In this document: positions 22,191 to 32,555 of the stretch, piece by piece
Numbering within the stretch: the first letter of the stretch is position 1
How the letters are laid out: every line of letters starts with the position of its first letter
DNA from: Tragulus kanchil
Taxonomy: Eukaryota > Chordata > Mammalia > Artiodactyla > Tragulidae
DNA: 64,000 nt
NCBI GenBank assembly: GCA_022376925.1
Contig: JAIOJX010000026.1
Location: 204,506,900 to 204,570,899 of the forward strand
Reading direction: 5' to 3'
Translations under genes and position numbers: made by a program
The notes under the pieces: generated by a model
Seen by the model: the letters and a program-made list of their open reading frames with translations, nothing else
Told to the model about the DNA's origin: nothing
The model's database searches: none

Positions 22191-23248
22191 AATAATATTT
22201 TTTAAATGTTTAGGAATAAGTCTGTTATTTTGCAGACAGGGCTCAGGACACTAGTGGGCAGGGACCCACAAATACTTCGGTTTAAAACTAAAATATGAAA
22301 TATAATTGACCATTGAAGGTTTAAGCTGATGCTGGATATTGCATGCAAGGAACCTGCCAAATATACCATAGAAAATGATGATGCTTAAGATTTATTTTAA
22401 AGTATTGTGCTGCTTGATGTGCTCACTGAATAGCCATCTAATGTACGCCTGCCTACTCTGAGGTGAATGTATGAAGAATAAACACTCAGGCATCCTGTTA
22501 TGTGTTTCAGAGACCTTTATTACAGTTTTCAGAGTTGATTGGCTAATGAAATTTCCTGAATGCTTAAAGGGAGGAAATCAGACTCCACATCCCACAACTT
22601 GAAGTTTAGAAGGATTGAACATGGTCTTTCCAAAAGTGGATGGTAGGATGATTGATGATATCAAAGTCACTAAACCTTGAGCACGATGAAGTCTGCAGTT
22701 TAATCTTGAAATGTATTGTCAGAGTTGCCTTTAGCACAAGAATATCACGTGGGTACATGTCATCTTCATTACAATGGAATTATTTATTTCTTTTAGCTTT
22801 ACTTTTTAGGAAGTAAAATGATTTAAAAATAAATCAACAAAATTTTCTTGGGCTCTTCTATGCTTTTTCATGTGAATACCAAAGGTGGTTGAGCTTTCCT
22901 TTCTCTTTTCTAGTACTCCTTTTTCTCCAGGACTTTCTTAACTGTGCTGATGCTTAACTGACCAGCAGGTGTCTCACAAGGAATGGTGATTACCTGAAAA
23001 AATTGGTACCAACAAGGGGAAAGATTCCTTGTCTCTTTCTTCCCTCTTACCTCTTTCCTGTGAGGATGTAAGGAGGAAAAGAAGGTGAATGCTATATATA
23101 CATTGGAATCCTCTATGGTAACTGCTAAAAATGAATAAAGTTTGAGAATAAGTTGTAAACATTCTAGAAATTTTTTTATAAAAGTGTGTAGGAATTTGTA
23201 CTTGGAAGGACAAAATCTAATAATAATTTAAGGTTAAAAAGAATAAAT

Positions 23249-23334
23249 GGACTTTCTGGTGGCTCAGATGGTAAAGAATATACCTGCAATGGGAGATACC
23301 TGGGTTTAATCCCTGCGTCAGGAAGATCCCCTAC
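23249..23334 (+). mobile_element. Bov-tA SINE, duplicate of 22105-22190
   Basis: Carried by duplication H. Confidence 0.8.
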
Positions 23335-23426
23335 AATAATATTTTTTAAATGTTTAGGAATAAGTCTGTTATTTTTGCAGACAGGGCTCAGGACACTAGT
23401 GGGCAGGGACCCACAAATACTCTTCG

Positions 23427-23849
23427 GTAGTGTGTGGCTGTAATCACTCATGTCCCCCAAACCCCTCATCCGCGGTACCATTGCTACCATGTGTCCTATT
23501 ATATGGTTAGGCGGAAAGGCCATTAGCTCTCCACAGATGAGGACAGGGTCCCAGAGCAGGAAGCATAAGGGTCAAATTGTCTTGGATTTGACATGAAGAA
23601 TCACTTGGAGAAAGTTTTCAATTTCAAACTGCACTAGTTTTCCTGTAGTTAACACCATTGCTTTGATTTTTTTTTAAATCACTGTTTAAATTTGAGGGAA
23701 AGCTCCTTTGACTGAATACACGCTAAGAACAGTGGATTGAGGGAACTTCTTCCTAGAAATTCTCCCTTCTCCCACTCTATCCTCTCTTCCATCCCCTATT
23801 TTCTCTGTCCTGTTTAAGACACCTTGAGAATGACTTTCAAAGTTCTCTG
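23427..23849. other. Unique intergenic stretch, no gene seen
   Basis: Mixed-composition DNA with no ORF of note and no recognised repeat. Confidence 0.45.
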
Positions 23850-24260
23850 GATAACCTCATGCCCTTTCTTCACCTTTCCTGCTTAGAATAAAGTTTTTTT
23901 CTTCTCTGTTTAAATTCTGTTCACCCATTGAGAGCCAGGTCAAAAATCTCCTCCTCTCTGGGGAATTCTCTGCATCCTAGCCTGAAAGCCTCTTGTTCAT
24001 TTTTGATCTTCGGTTGCATATTTTGCCTAGAGTTCTCTTTGGTCAGTTCATCACAACAGTTGCTTTTAATCTGTCATCCAAAATCATTTGGGTTTTAAGT
24101 GTTGATGCGTTTTGTCTCCTTGGCTGTTTTTATAGACTCTTTGCTGCCAGGGACTAGTTCATGCTTTCTCATTTCTTTCATTGTGTCTCGTAGATTGTGG
24201 CTCAGTGTGTGATGATGCTCACAGAGGCTGAGGAGTTACTGATTTATCTGTTAGTAACTG
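23850..24260. mobile_element. L2-like degenerate LINE remnant
   Basis: The order of weak matches (CCAGGTCAAAAATCTCCTCC; a Cys/Pro-rich CTGCATCCTAGCCTG; CTGCCAGGGACTAGTTCATG) follows the L2 3' end. Very diverged, so only tentative. Confidence 0.35.
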
Positions 24261-24370
24261 CTCAGGTCTGGTATAAGTAAAGTCACTGATGAAAGACTTT
24301 CTTCAGTACCAATAGTTCTACTCTGTATTTAGGTAGTGTTTTTTCCCTTAACATACATTTGAAAAAGAAA

Positions 24371-24500
24371 GTTACCCTGGTGGTTCAGTGGCTAAGACTC
24401 TGTGCTCCCAATGCAGGGGCCTGGGTTGGATCCCTGGTCAAGGAGCTAGATTCCACAAGGTGAAACTAAGAGCAGGCACAGGTAAACAAATAAATAGTAT
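24371..24500 (+). mobile_element. CHR-1-type tRNA-Glu SINE
   Basis: TACCCTGGTGGTTCAGTGGC, then CAATGCAGGGGCCTGGGTTG and an AAACAAATAAATA tail match the short CHR-1 form. Confidence 0.75.
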
Positions 24501-24912
24501 ATATCGAAAAAGAAGAAAGAAGTTGTCCTAATTCATGAACATGTTCCATCCCAAGTATACACGTAAATGGTAGCATGTCGATTTTTATACGCAAAATAGA
24601 GATACTGGGCTAACACATGCTTGCTTTTCTATAGCTCGCTAATGTCCACCCCTAGTTCTCTGTGTGACCCACACACTGCAACTTGCCAAGCTGTCACTAC
24701 TGCCTGTCATGCTTTGCACAGGACTTGAGGAGGGGTACTGCAACGGTGCCCTTGCTCTTCACAAAGAAGTAGGGGTGGTCAGCTTTGGCCTCTACTCTCC
24801 TCTGCTGCTCTGGCTGATGATCTGCTCATCAAAGTTCCAGGACTGGCTGAAGAGGACAATTTTACCAGATTCTTAGACATCCTCAAGTGATTCTTTCTCT
24901 TTCAAATAACCT

Positions 24913-25118
24913 TGAGTGCTTAGTCATTCGTGTCCGACTCTTTGCCACTACACAGGCTGAAGCTTGCCAGTCCTCTCTGTCTATGGGGGTTTCCAGGCGA
25001 GAATACTGGAGTGGGTAGCCATTTCTTCCTTCAGGGGGTCTTTTCAACCTAGAGATCAAACTCGGGTCTCATGCACTACAGGCAGATTCTTCACCATCTG
25101 AGCCAACAGGGAAACCCC
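24913..25118 (-). mobile_element. Bov-tA SINE, reverse orientation
   Basis: Reverse Bov-tA: GTCATTCGTGTCCGACTCTT, GAATACTGGAGTGGGTAGCC, ending GAGCCAACAGGGAAACCCC. Duplication I starts inside it at 25003, so its second half recurs at 26094-26209. Confidence 0.88.
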
Positions 25119-25728
25119 TAGCATGAGAAAAATAGAAGTACAGAGAGAGTAATAGAGCATATGAATGAAACTGTTTGCAAGTAGTAACCTACAGGTCCCT
25201 AAAGAGAACTGAACCTAATCTAACAAAGTCTGATTACATGTTCCAGACTCATTTGAGGAAGAAATGAGTGTATTGTCTAGTAAATATCTATTCTTCCTAT
25301 ATACACAGGGAAGAACAATTAGATCAGATTCAATAATAAGCTTTCTTTTTCTCATTCTTTTCCTTCCTCCCCCTCCTCTTTCCTTCCTCTCCCTAATCTT
25401 CACCCCACTCCCCTGCTCCTCTTTTTCCTCTTCTAATTTCAGGCCCCGGCATAAATTCAGTGCTTATTGAATGTTGGTGGTGTAATTGGAATCACAGCAA
25501 GAGCAAAGTAAATAATGATCGCTTAAACTCATTAGAATTCTATGATTAGAATTCTATGAATTTTCAAATACAGGTTAAGTTAAATAAGAAAGATAAGTAG
25601 TAATTCGGCATAAATTATCTCCCTTAAATGTTCTATGTCTTTTTTGCACTTGTCTAGAAAGTATATATGAAACACAATATATTATCTATTAACTAACGCA
25701 ATCCTTTGTGCTCTTGCTTTTTCCTAAG
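25119..25728. other. TAAR2 upstream intron sequence (first, duplicate copy)
   Basis: Intron DNA upstream of TAAR2 coding exon 2. Contains a roughly 100-bp pyrimidine tract at 25340-25442 ending in TTTCAG. The real continuous copy is 26210-26819. Confidence 0.6.
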
Positions 25729-26055
25729 GAAATATTGAATTGCTCTACATATGGAAGTGGATCTTGTCCAGAGAATGAAAGGCCGCTGGGTATCCGAGTT
25801 GCCATGTATTCCTTTATGGCTGGAGCCATATTCATCACAGTGTTTGGCAATCTTGCCATGATCCTTTCCATTTCCTACTTTAAGCAGCTTCACATACCAA
25901 CCAACTTCCTCATCCTCTCCATGGCGGTCACTGATTTCCTCTTGGGATTCACCATCATGCCATATAGCATGATAAGATCAGTGGAGAACTGCTGGTATTT
26001 TGGGCTTACGTTTTGCAAGATTCATTATAGTTTTGACCTGATGCTCAGCATAACA
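25729..26055 (+). pseudogene. TAAR2: False partial copy of TAAR2 exon 2 (5' end only)
   Basis: Codes the N-terminal region through TM3 of TAAR2, identical to 26820-27146, then breaks into scrambled sequence and ends out of frame at 26109. It is produced by tandem duplication I. It should not be counted as a second TAAR2 gene: it has no C-terminal half and the break matches the duplication junction, not a mutation. Confidence 0.9.
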
Positions 26056-26430
26056 TTTTCATTTTGGCCGATAGATTTTATCTCTGCTTGGTCATACTGG
26101 AGTGGGTAGCCATTTCTTCCTTCAGGGGGTCTTTTCAACCTAGAGATCAAACTCGGGTCTCATGCACTACAGGCAGATTCTTCACCATCTGAGCCAACAG
26201 GGAAACCCCTAGCATGAGAAAAATAGAAGTACAGAGAGAGTAATAGAGCATATGAATGAAACTGTTTGCAAGTAGTAACCTACAGGTCCCTAAAGAGAAC
26301 TGAACCTAATCTAACAAAGTCTGATTACATGTTCCAGACTCATTTGAGGAAGAAATGAGTGTATTGTCTAGTAAATATCTATTCTTCCTATATACACAGG
26401 GAAGAACAATTAGATCAGATTCAATAATAA

Positions 26431-26533
26431 GCTTTCTTTTTCTCATTCTTTTCCTTCCTCCCCCTCCTCTTTCCTTCCTCTCCCTAATCTTCACCCCACT
26501 CCCCTGCTCCTCTTTTTCCTCTTCTAATTTCAG
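26431..26533 (+). promoter_or_regulatory. Long pyrimidine tract ending in CAG upstream of TAAR2 exon 2
   Basis: About 95 bp almost all C/T, then TCTAATTTCAG at 26523-26533. This looks like a branch point, polypyrimidine tract and 3' splice site, stronger than the acceptor used by exon 2 (26820). It may be an alternative acceptor or just a simple repeat. In-frame coding from it is not seen. Confidence 0.35.
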
Positions 26534-26801
26534 GCCCCGGCATAAATTCAGTGCTTATTGAATGTTGGTGGTGTAATTGGAATCACAGCAAGAGCAAAGT
26601 AAATAATGATCGCTTAAACTCATTAGAATTCTATGATTAGAATTCTATGAATTTTCAAATACAGGTTAAGTTAAATAAGAAAGATAAGTAGTAATTCGGC
26701 ATAAATTATCTCCCTTAAATGTTCTATGTCTTTTTTGCACTTGTCTAGAAAGTATATATGAAACACAATATATTATCTATTAACTAACGCAATCCTTTGT
26801 G

Positions 26802-26820
26802 CTCTTGCTTTTTCCTAAGG
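26802..26820 (+). promoter_or_regulatory. TAAR2: TAAR2 exon 2 splice acceptor
   Basis: TCTTGCTTTTTCCTAAG then GAA. AG is at 26818-26819 and coding resumes in phase 0 with Glu-Ile-Leu-Asn-Cys, matching the residues after the intron in human and mouse TAAR2 (Glu then ...Cys-Ser-x-Tyr-Gly). Confidence 0.75.
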
Positions 26821-27809
26821 AAATATTGAATTGCTCTACATATGGAAGTGGATCTTGTCCAGAGAATGAAAGGCCGCTGGGTATCCGAGTTGCCATGTAT
26901 TCCTTTATGGCTGGAGCCATATTCATCACAGTGTTTGGCAATCTTGCCATGATCCTTTCCATTTCCTACTTTAAGCAGCTTCACATACCAACCAACTTCC
27001 TCATCCTCTCCATGGCGGTCACTGATTTCCTCTTGGGATTCACCATCATGCCATATAGCATGATAAGATCAGTGGAGAACTGCTGGTATTTTGGGCTTAC
27101 GTTTTGCAAGATTCATTATAGTTTTGACCTGATGCTCAGCATAACATCCATTTTCCATCTCTGCTTGGTGGCCATTGATAGATTTTATGCTATCTGTTAC
27201 CCTTTACGGTATTACAGCAGAATGACAATTCCAGTCATTAAACAGTTGCTATTTCTATGCTGGTCAATTCCAGGGGCATTTGCCTTTGGAGTGGTCTTCT
27301 CCGAGGCCTACGCTGATGGAATAGAAGGCTATGATCTCTTGGTTGCTTGCTCTAGTTCCTGCCCAGTGATGTTCAACAAGCTATGGGGCACCCTTATGGC
27401 AGGTTTCTTCGCTCCTGGGTCTGTGATGGTTGGGATTTATGGCAAAATTTTTGCCGTATCCAGAAAGCATGCTCATGCAATCAATAATTTGCCAGAAAAT
27501 CAAAATAATCAAATGAGGAAAGACAAGAAAGCCGCCAAGACTTTAGGCATAGTGATGGGTGTTTTTTTATTATGTTGGTTTCCTTGTTTTTTCACGATTT
27601 TATTGGATCCCTTTCTGAATTTCTCTACTCCTGTAGTTTTGTTTGACGCTTTGACATGGTTTGGCTATTTTAAGTCCACATGTAATCCCTTAATATATGG
27701 TTTCTTCTATCCCTGGTTTCGCAGAGCGCTGAAGTACATTTTGCTGGGTAAAATTTTCAGCTCACATTTCCATAATATTAATTTGTTTACAGAAAAAGAA
27801 ACTGAATAG
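26820..27809 (+). CDS. TAAR2: Trace amine-associated receptor 2, coding exon 2
   Basis: Class A olfactory amine GPCR; 329 codons from the splice acceptor, against about 331 for the human exon. TAAR2 is the TAAR with an intron in its coding region; the short first exon was not found, and the upstream in-frame ATG at 26799 lies in the intron. Motifs: Cys pair before TM1, NCWYFG in ECL1, D3.32 (codon 27126-27128), DRF instead of DRY, CWFPCF in TM6, NPLIY and YPWF in TM7. Ends Lys-Glu-Thr-Glu like mouse. Oddities: TM5 lacks two residues that TAAR1, 3 and 4 all have (gap at 27392/27393), and N7.45 of the TM7 NSxxNP signature is Lys (AAG, 27672-27674). The frame stays open. It may be a functional but altered receptor or an early decaying one. 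Confidence 0.93.
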   Translation, partial: EILNCSTYGSGSCPENERPLGIRVAMYSFMAGAIFITVFGNLAMILSISYFKQLHIPTNFLILSMAVTDFLLGFTIMPYSMIRSVENCWYFGLTFCKIHYSFDLMLSITSIFHLCLVAIDRFYAICYPLRYYSRMTIPVIKQLLFLCWSIPGAFAFGVVFSEAYADGIEGYDLLVACSSSCPVMFNKLWGTLMAGFFAPGSVMVGIYGKIFAVSRKHAHAINNLPENQNNQMRKDKKAAKTLGIVMGVFLLCWFPCFFTILLDPFLNFSTPVVLFDALTWFGYFKSTCNPLIYGFFYPWFRRALKYILLGKIFSSHFHNINLFTEKETE

Positions 27810-27871
27810 ATTTATTCTTTGTGAGTGGATAGATACAAAGCACTGGAATTTAGAAGGAAGTTACTCAAACT

Positions 27872-27880
27872 CTGCACGCA

Positions 27881-27927
<47 letters not shown>
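27872..27927. repeat. (CA)n/(TG)n microsatellite
   Basis: CACGCACACG followed by about 22 TG units, immediately 3' of TAAR2. Likely polymorphic. Confidence 0.9.
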
Positions 27928-27992
27928 CTTTGGCTACCATGGAAAGTTTTTAGTTTCTAAAACTTGAGGAGAAAAGAGAATTTTTTTCTTTG

Positions 27993-30181
27993 AACCTCAA
28001 ATCCTATCTTTTTAGAATACTTCATATACCAACTGCTTATAGGTAGAGAAGAAAGGAGAAAGTTAAAAAGATAAAGAGAAGGTAGGAAAAACCAGGAATG
28101 GAATGAAGGGGACACATACAAAGTTTTAGACTATTTGGAAGGGAGTAAAACTCAAACTGAGCTTGAGAACTGCTCACCCCTCTTACTGTCACACACACTT
28201 TCTGTGATATTTCATTTACTTCTTCTTCCTCAGAGTCTGATCAGATGTATTTTGAAACATCAACCACTAAAAATTATAGGTAAGTAAATATAGAAATAAC
28301 AACTTCAAAAGCCATATGCTGTCAGGAATCAATCTCTCAATAGATGAAATTTAAGCCTTTACTAGATTTTGAACTTGTGAGATTGAACCTAAAAAAAAAA
28401 AGAAGCAATGGAATCTGTATAACGGAGGCCCAAGATTTCACTGTATTTTCATCCATGTATTGTCTTAATCATGCAGTTGGCACTTCTTTACTAGCAAAAG
28501 AATTGCAGCCAGAACCTTCCTTTCTTTCTTGGGCTCATTCACACTTTGTATTGCTAAATGGTATCCTTATTTTTAATAAATGTGAAGTGCATACCAAAAA
28601 AGGTTGTGTTTTGAATTGATCATTCTTTTTGCTTCATATGCATACATACATCTTTGAATAATAGAGTAGCAGAAGGAGGAAGCTAAGAAGAAAACTATTT
28701 ATGAGGGTCCTTCTGGGTACAAGAAACTCTATGCTACTCAATAGCTTTTTAACTATAAGTTGAGGCCTATTAGTAATTTGTGAAATCCACTTAGAAATCT
28801 GCAACCAGTGGTGTGCTAACAAATGTTTAACCTCTAGCTCTGAAAAGAAAGAAAAAAAGGCCCAGATTTGTAGAATTTGATGATTTTTTTTTTCATTGAG
28901 TTGATTTCAAGCTATGAATGCCATGTTAACAGGTTCTAACAATTCCTCAAAAGCTAACCTACTCCTGCAACCGGACATGAATGGTTCTAGCTTACCACTG
29001 GCTGCAAATAACATTTTTAATGAAAAGCAAACTAGAATAGGAGAAAATAGATAATTTCAAAATATATGACTTGCATTAGGGAGCTAAAACTTAAAAAACC
29101 TCAAATCCTATCTTTTTAGAATACTTCATATACCAACTGCTTATAGGTAGAGAAGAAAGGAGAAAGTTAAAAAGATAAAGAGAAGGTAGGAAAAACCAGG
29201 AATGGAATGAAGGGGACACATACAAAGTTTTAGACTATTTGGAAGGGAGTAAAACTCAAACTGAGCTTGAGAACTGCTCACCCCTCTTACTGTCACACAC
29301 ACTTTCTGTGATATTTCATTTACTTCTTCTTCCTCAGAGTCTGATCAGATGTATTTTGAAACATCAACCACTAAAAATTATAGGTAAGTAAATATAGAAA
29401 TAACAACTTCAAAAGCCATATGCTGTCAGGAATCAATCTCTCAATAGATGAAATTTAAGCCTTTACTAGATTTTGAACTTGTGAGATTGAACCTAAAAAA
29501 AAAAAGAAGCAATGGAATCTGTATAACGGAGGCCCAAGATTTCACTGTATTTTCATCCATGTATTGTCTTAATCATGCAGTTGGCACTTCTTTACTAGCA
29601 AAAGAATTGCAGCCAGAACCTTCCTTTCTTTCTTGGGCTCATTCACACTTTGTATTGCTAAATGGTATCCTTATTTTTAATAAATGTGAAGTGCATACCA
29701 AAAAAGGTTGTGTTTTGAATTGATCATTCTTTTTGCTTCATATGCATACATACATCTTTGAATAATAGAGTAGCAGAAGGAGGAAGCTAAGAAGAAAACT
29801 ATTTATGAGGGTCCTTCTGGGTACAAGAAACTCTATGCTACTCAATAGCTTTTTAACTATAAGTTGAGGCCTATTAGTAATTTGTGAAATCCACTTAGAA
29901 ATCTGCAACCAGTGGTGTGCTAACAAATGTTTAACCTCTAGCTCTGAAAAGAAAGAAAAAAAGGCCCAGATTTGTAGAATTTGATGATTTTTTTTTTCAT
30001 TGAGTTGATTTCAAGCTATGAATGCCATGTTAACAGGTTCTAACAATTCCTCAAAAGCTAACCTACTCCTGCAACCGGACATGAATGGTTCTAGCTTACC
30101 ACTGGCTGCAAATAACATTTTTAATGAAAAGCAAACTAGAATAGGAGAAAATAGATAATTTCAAAATATATGACTTGCATT
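27993..30181. repeat. Tandem duplication J (about 1.09 kb x2), probable assembly artefact
   Basis: 27993-29077 is repeated at 29097-30181 (offset 1104) with a short noisy junction (29078-29096). No recognised repeat or gene lies inside; 62-91 codon ORFs occur identically in both copies but show no known domain. Confidence 0.9.
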
Positions 30182-30268
30182 GAGGGTAAATATTCCCTTA
30201 CAAAAATTTTATTTTAATTCTATATATACCTATATGTTTGTGTATGGGCTTTGTGTGTATGAGTGCAC

Positions 30269-32555
30269 TATGTTTCATTGCAATGCTTTTTTGTTTAATT
30301 TCTCTATTACATTATGCCAATGGACAGGTTTTTTTCTCTTTTTGAAAATGTTTACAGGATTCCCTATAAATGTGCTTTGATTTTAATTCATTGCACAGAT
30401 AACAATTAAATAGAGAGCACTCAGTAGTCAACTTTAAGTGTTAGTTTTGCTTAGCTGCCCAAAGATGGGCCGACCCACGTTCTCCAGACTTTCTATGGTT
30501 CTTCATCCTTTCTGGCTTGAAGATAGGTTGTTCCCACCCTACAGACTGTAAAATAGAGTTGGAAAAGGGAAGCTTCTTTGAAATGGTGTTCTTTTTACAG
30601 AATGATAGTGTTTGTGATGGTGTTAGTGTGTATGCAGAAGTTTTACTACCTTGTCTTACCAGAATGAAGCCCCAATGACCATGAAATTGATACAGAATTG
30701 TCACCCTTTATTTGAAAAAAAAAAAATGAACTGAAAGCTACCTGGGCTATTAAAAAAAGAATAGTTCGATATCCCTCAGAAAAGAGAGTTAAAAGAGTAA
30801 TTCTACTGGGGCTGTGCTTAGCTTCCCTCTAGAAGCGCCTGAATCTGAGTTCTTCACTCCAGTCCTCTTGAGAGAAGAGGTACACTTATATGAGTCAGAT
30901 ATCTCAGTCCTTGACACTATACTCTCTACAGTCCTGACGGGCTGGCTGCTGAGTCACCAGAAGAGACACAATGATTCCCAGCTAACATCAAGAGAGGGAA
31001 GGTACTGAGTCAATAAAAAGTAGTAGAAATGTAGTACCTTTTTTTAAAAAAACTTATTTTCTTCTCCAAAATAATTGAATAGGGGTAATTAAATTTTATA
31101 AAGAAACAAAAATTGTTATCAATATGATGCAAGAGAGAAGGCCAGATTTTTTCTAAAAATAATTATTAAGGCAAAATACCTTTAGTTTTCCATCAAAATT
31201 TGTTTGGCAAGGTTTAAAATCTCTATGCAGTGGCATTTAAAAAATGTTTTTGCAAAGAACAGGAACTATGTAAGACATATTTTAGTAAATGTAAGTTACA
31301 TATGTATTTTAATAATGTTAAAACGGACTCTCCTCTTTGATAATATATTTAAATGAAAAATTCTTGGTGTATTCTATTTAATTCACTTTCATACACTACA
31401 TGTTTATGGGGCTTGGGGCATATGTTTCATTGCAATGCTTTTTTGTTTAATTTCTCTATTACATTATGCCAATGGACAGGTTTTTTTCTCTTTTTGAAAA
31501 TGTTTACAGGATTCCCTATAAATGTGCTTTGATTTTAATTCATTGCACAGATAACAATTAAATAGAGAGCACTCAGTAGTCAACTTTAAGTGTTAGTTTT
31601 GCTTAGCTGCCCAAAGATGGGCCGACCCACGTTCTCCAGACTTTCTATGGTTCTTCATCCTTTCTGGCTTGAAGATAGGTTGTTCCCACCCTACAGACTG
31701 TAAAATAGAGTTGGAAAAGGGAAGCTTCTTTGAAATGGTGTTCTTTTTACAGAATGATAGTGTTTGTGATGGTGTTAGTGTGTATGCAGAAGTTTTACTA
31801 CCTTGTCTTACCAGAATGAAGCCCCAATGACCATGAAATTGATACAGAATTGTCACCCTTTATTTGAAAAAAAAAAAATGAACTGAAAGCTACCTGGGCT
31901 ATTAAAAAAAGAATAGTTCGATATCCCTCAGAAAAGAGAGTTAAAAGAGTAATTCTACTGGGGCTGTGCTTAGCTTCCCTCTAGAAGCGCCTGAATCTGA
32001 GTTCTTCACTCCAGTCCTCTTGAGAGAAGAGGTACACTTATATGAGTCAGATATCTCAGTCCTTGACACTATACTCTCTACAGTCCTGACGGGCTGGCTG
32101 CTGAGTCACCAGAAGAGACACAATGATTCCCAGCTAACATCAAGAGAGGGAAGGTACTGAGTCAATAAAAAGTAGTAGAAATGTAGTACCTTTTTAAAAA
32201 ACTTATTTTCTTGTCCAAAATAATTGAATAGGGGTAATTAAATTTTATAAAGAAACAAAAATTGTTATCAATATGATGCAAGAGAGAAGGCCAGATTTTT
32301 TCTAAAAATAATTATTAAGGCAAAATACCTTTAGTTTTCCATCAAAATTTGTTTGGCAAGGTTTAAAATCTCTATGCAGTGGCATTTAAAAAATGTTTTT
32401 GCAAAGAACAGGAACTATGTAAGACATATTTTAGTAAATGTAAGTTACATATGTATTTTAATAATGTTAAAACGGACTCTCCTCTTTGATAATATATTTA
32501 AATGAAAAAATTCTTGGTGTATTCTATTTAATTCACTTTCATACACTACATGTTT
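30269..32555. repeat. Tandem duplication K (about 1.14 kb x2), probable assembly artefact
   Basis: 30269-31405 is repeated at 31421-32555 (offset 1152, later 1150). The junction ATGGGGCTTGGGGCA echoes ATGGGCTTTGTGTGTATGAG upstream of copy 1. Differences: T/A run lengths near 31041/32191 and one C/G near 31063/32213. No gene seen. Confidence 0.9.

Larger units (their letters stand above)
21145..23426. repeat. Tandem duplication H (about 1.14 kb x2), probable assembly artefact
   Basis: 21145-22280 is repeated at 22289-23426 (offset 1144). The junction TTCGGTTTAAAAC is a shortened echo of the true continuation (TCTTCGGTAGTG). Small indels: AAAGGGAAGGAAATC versus AAAGGGAGGAAATC; TATTTTGC versus TATTTTTGC. 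Confidence 0.9.
25003..27146. repeat. Tandem duplication I (about 1.05 kb x2) splitting TAAR2
   Basis: 25003-26055 is repeated at 26094-27146 (offset 1091). Copy 1 stops inside TAAR2 TM3. The 38-bp junction 26056-26093 contains pieces of the true downstream TAAR2 text (CATTTT, GATAGATTTTAT, CTCTGCTTGGT) in scrambled order, a strong sign of a low-quality contig end rather than a genomic breakpoint. Confidence 0.93.

Noticed and set aside
28344..29926. Paired 91- and 62-codon ORFs
   Set aside because: Identical only because of duplication J; no domain, no codon bias, AT-rich flank DNA.
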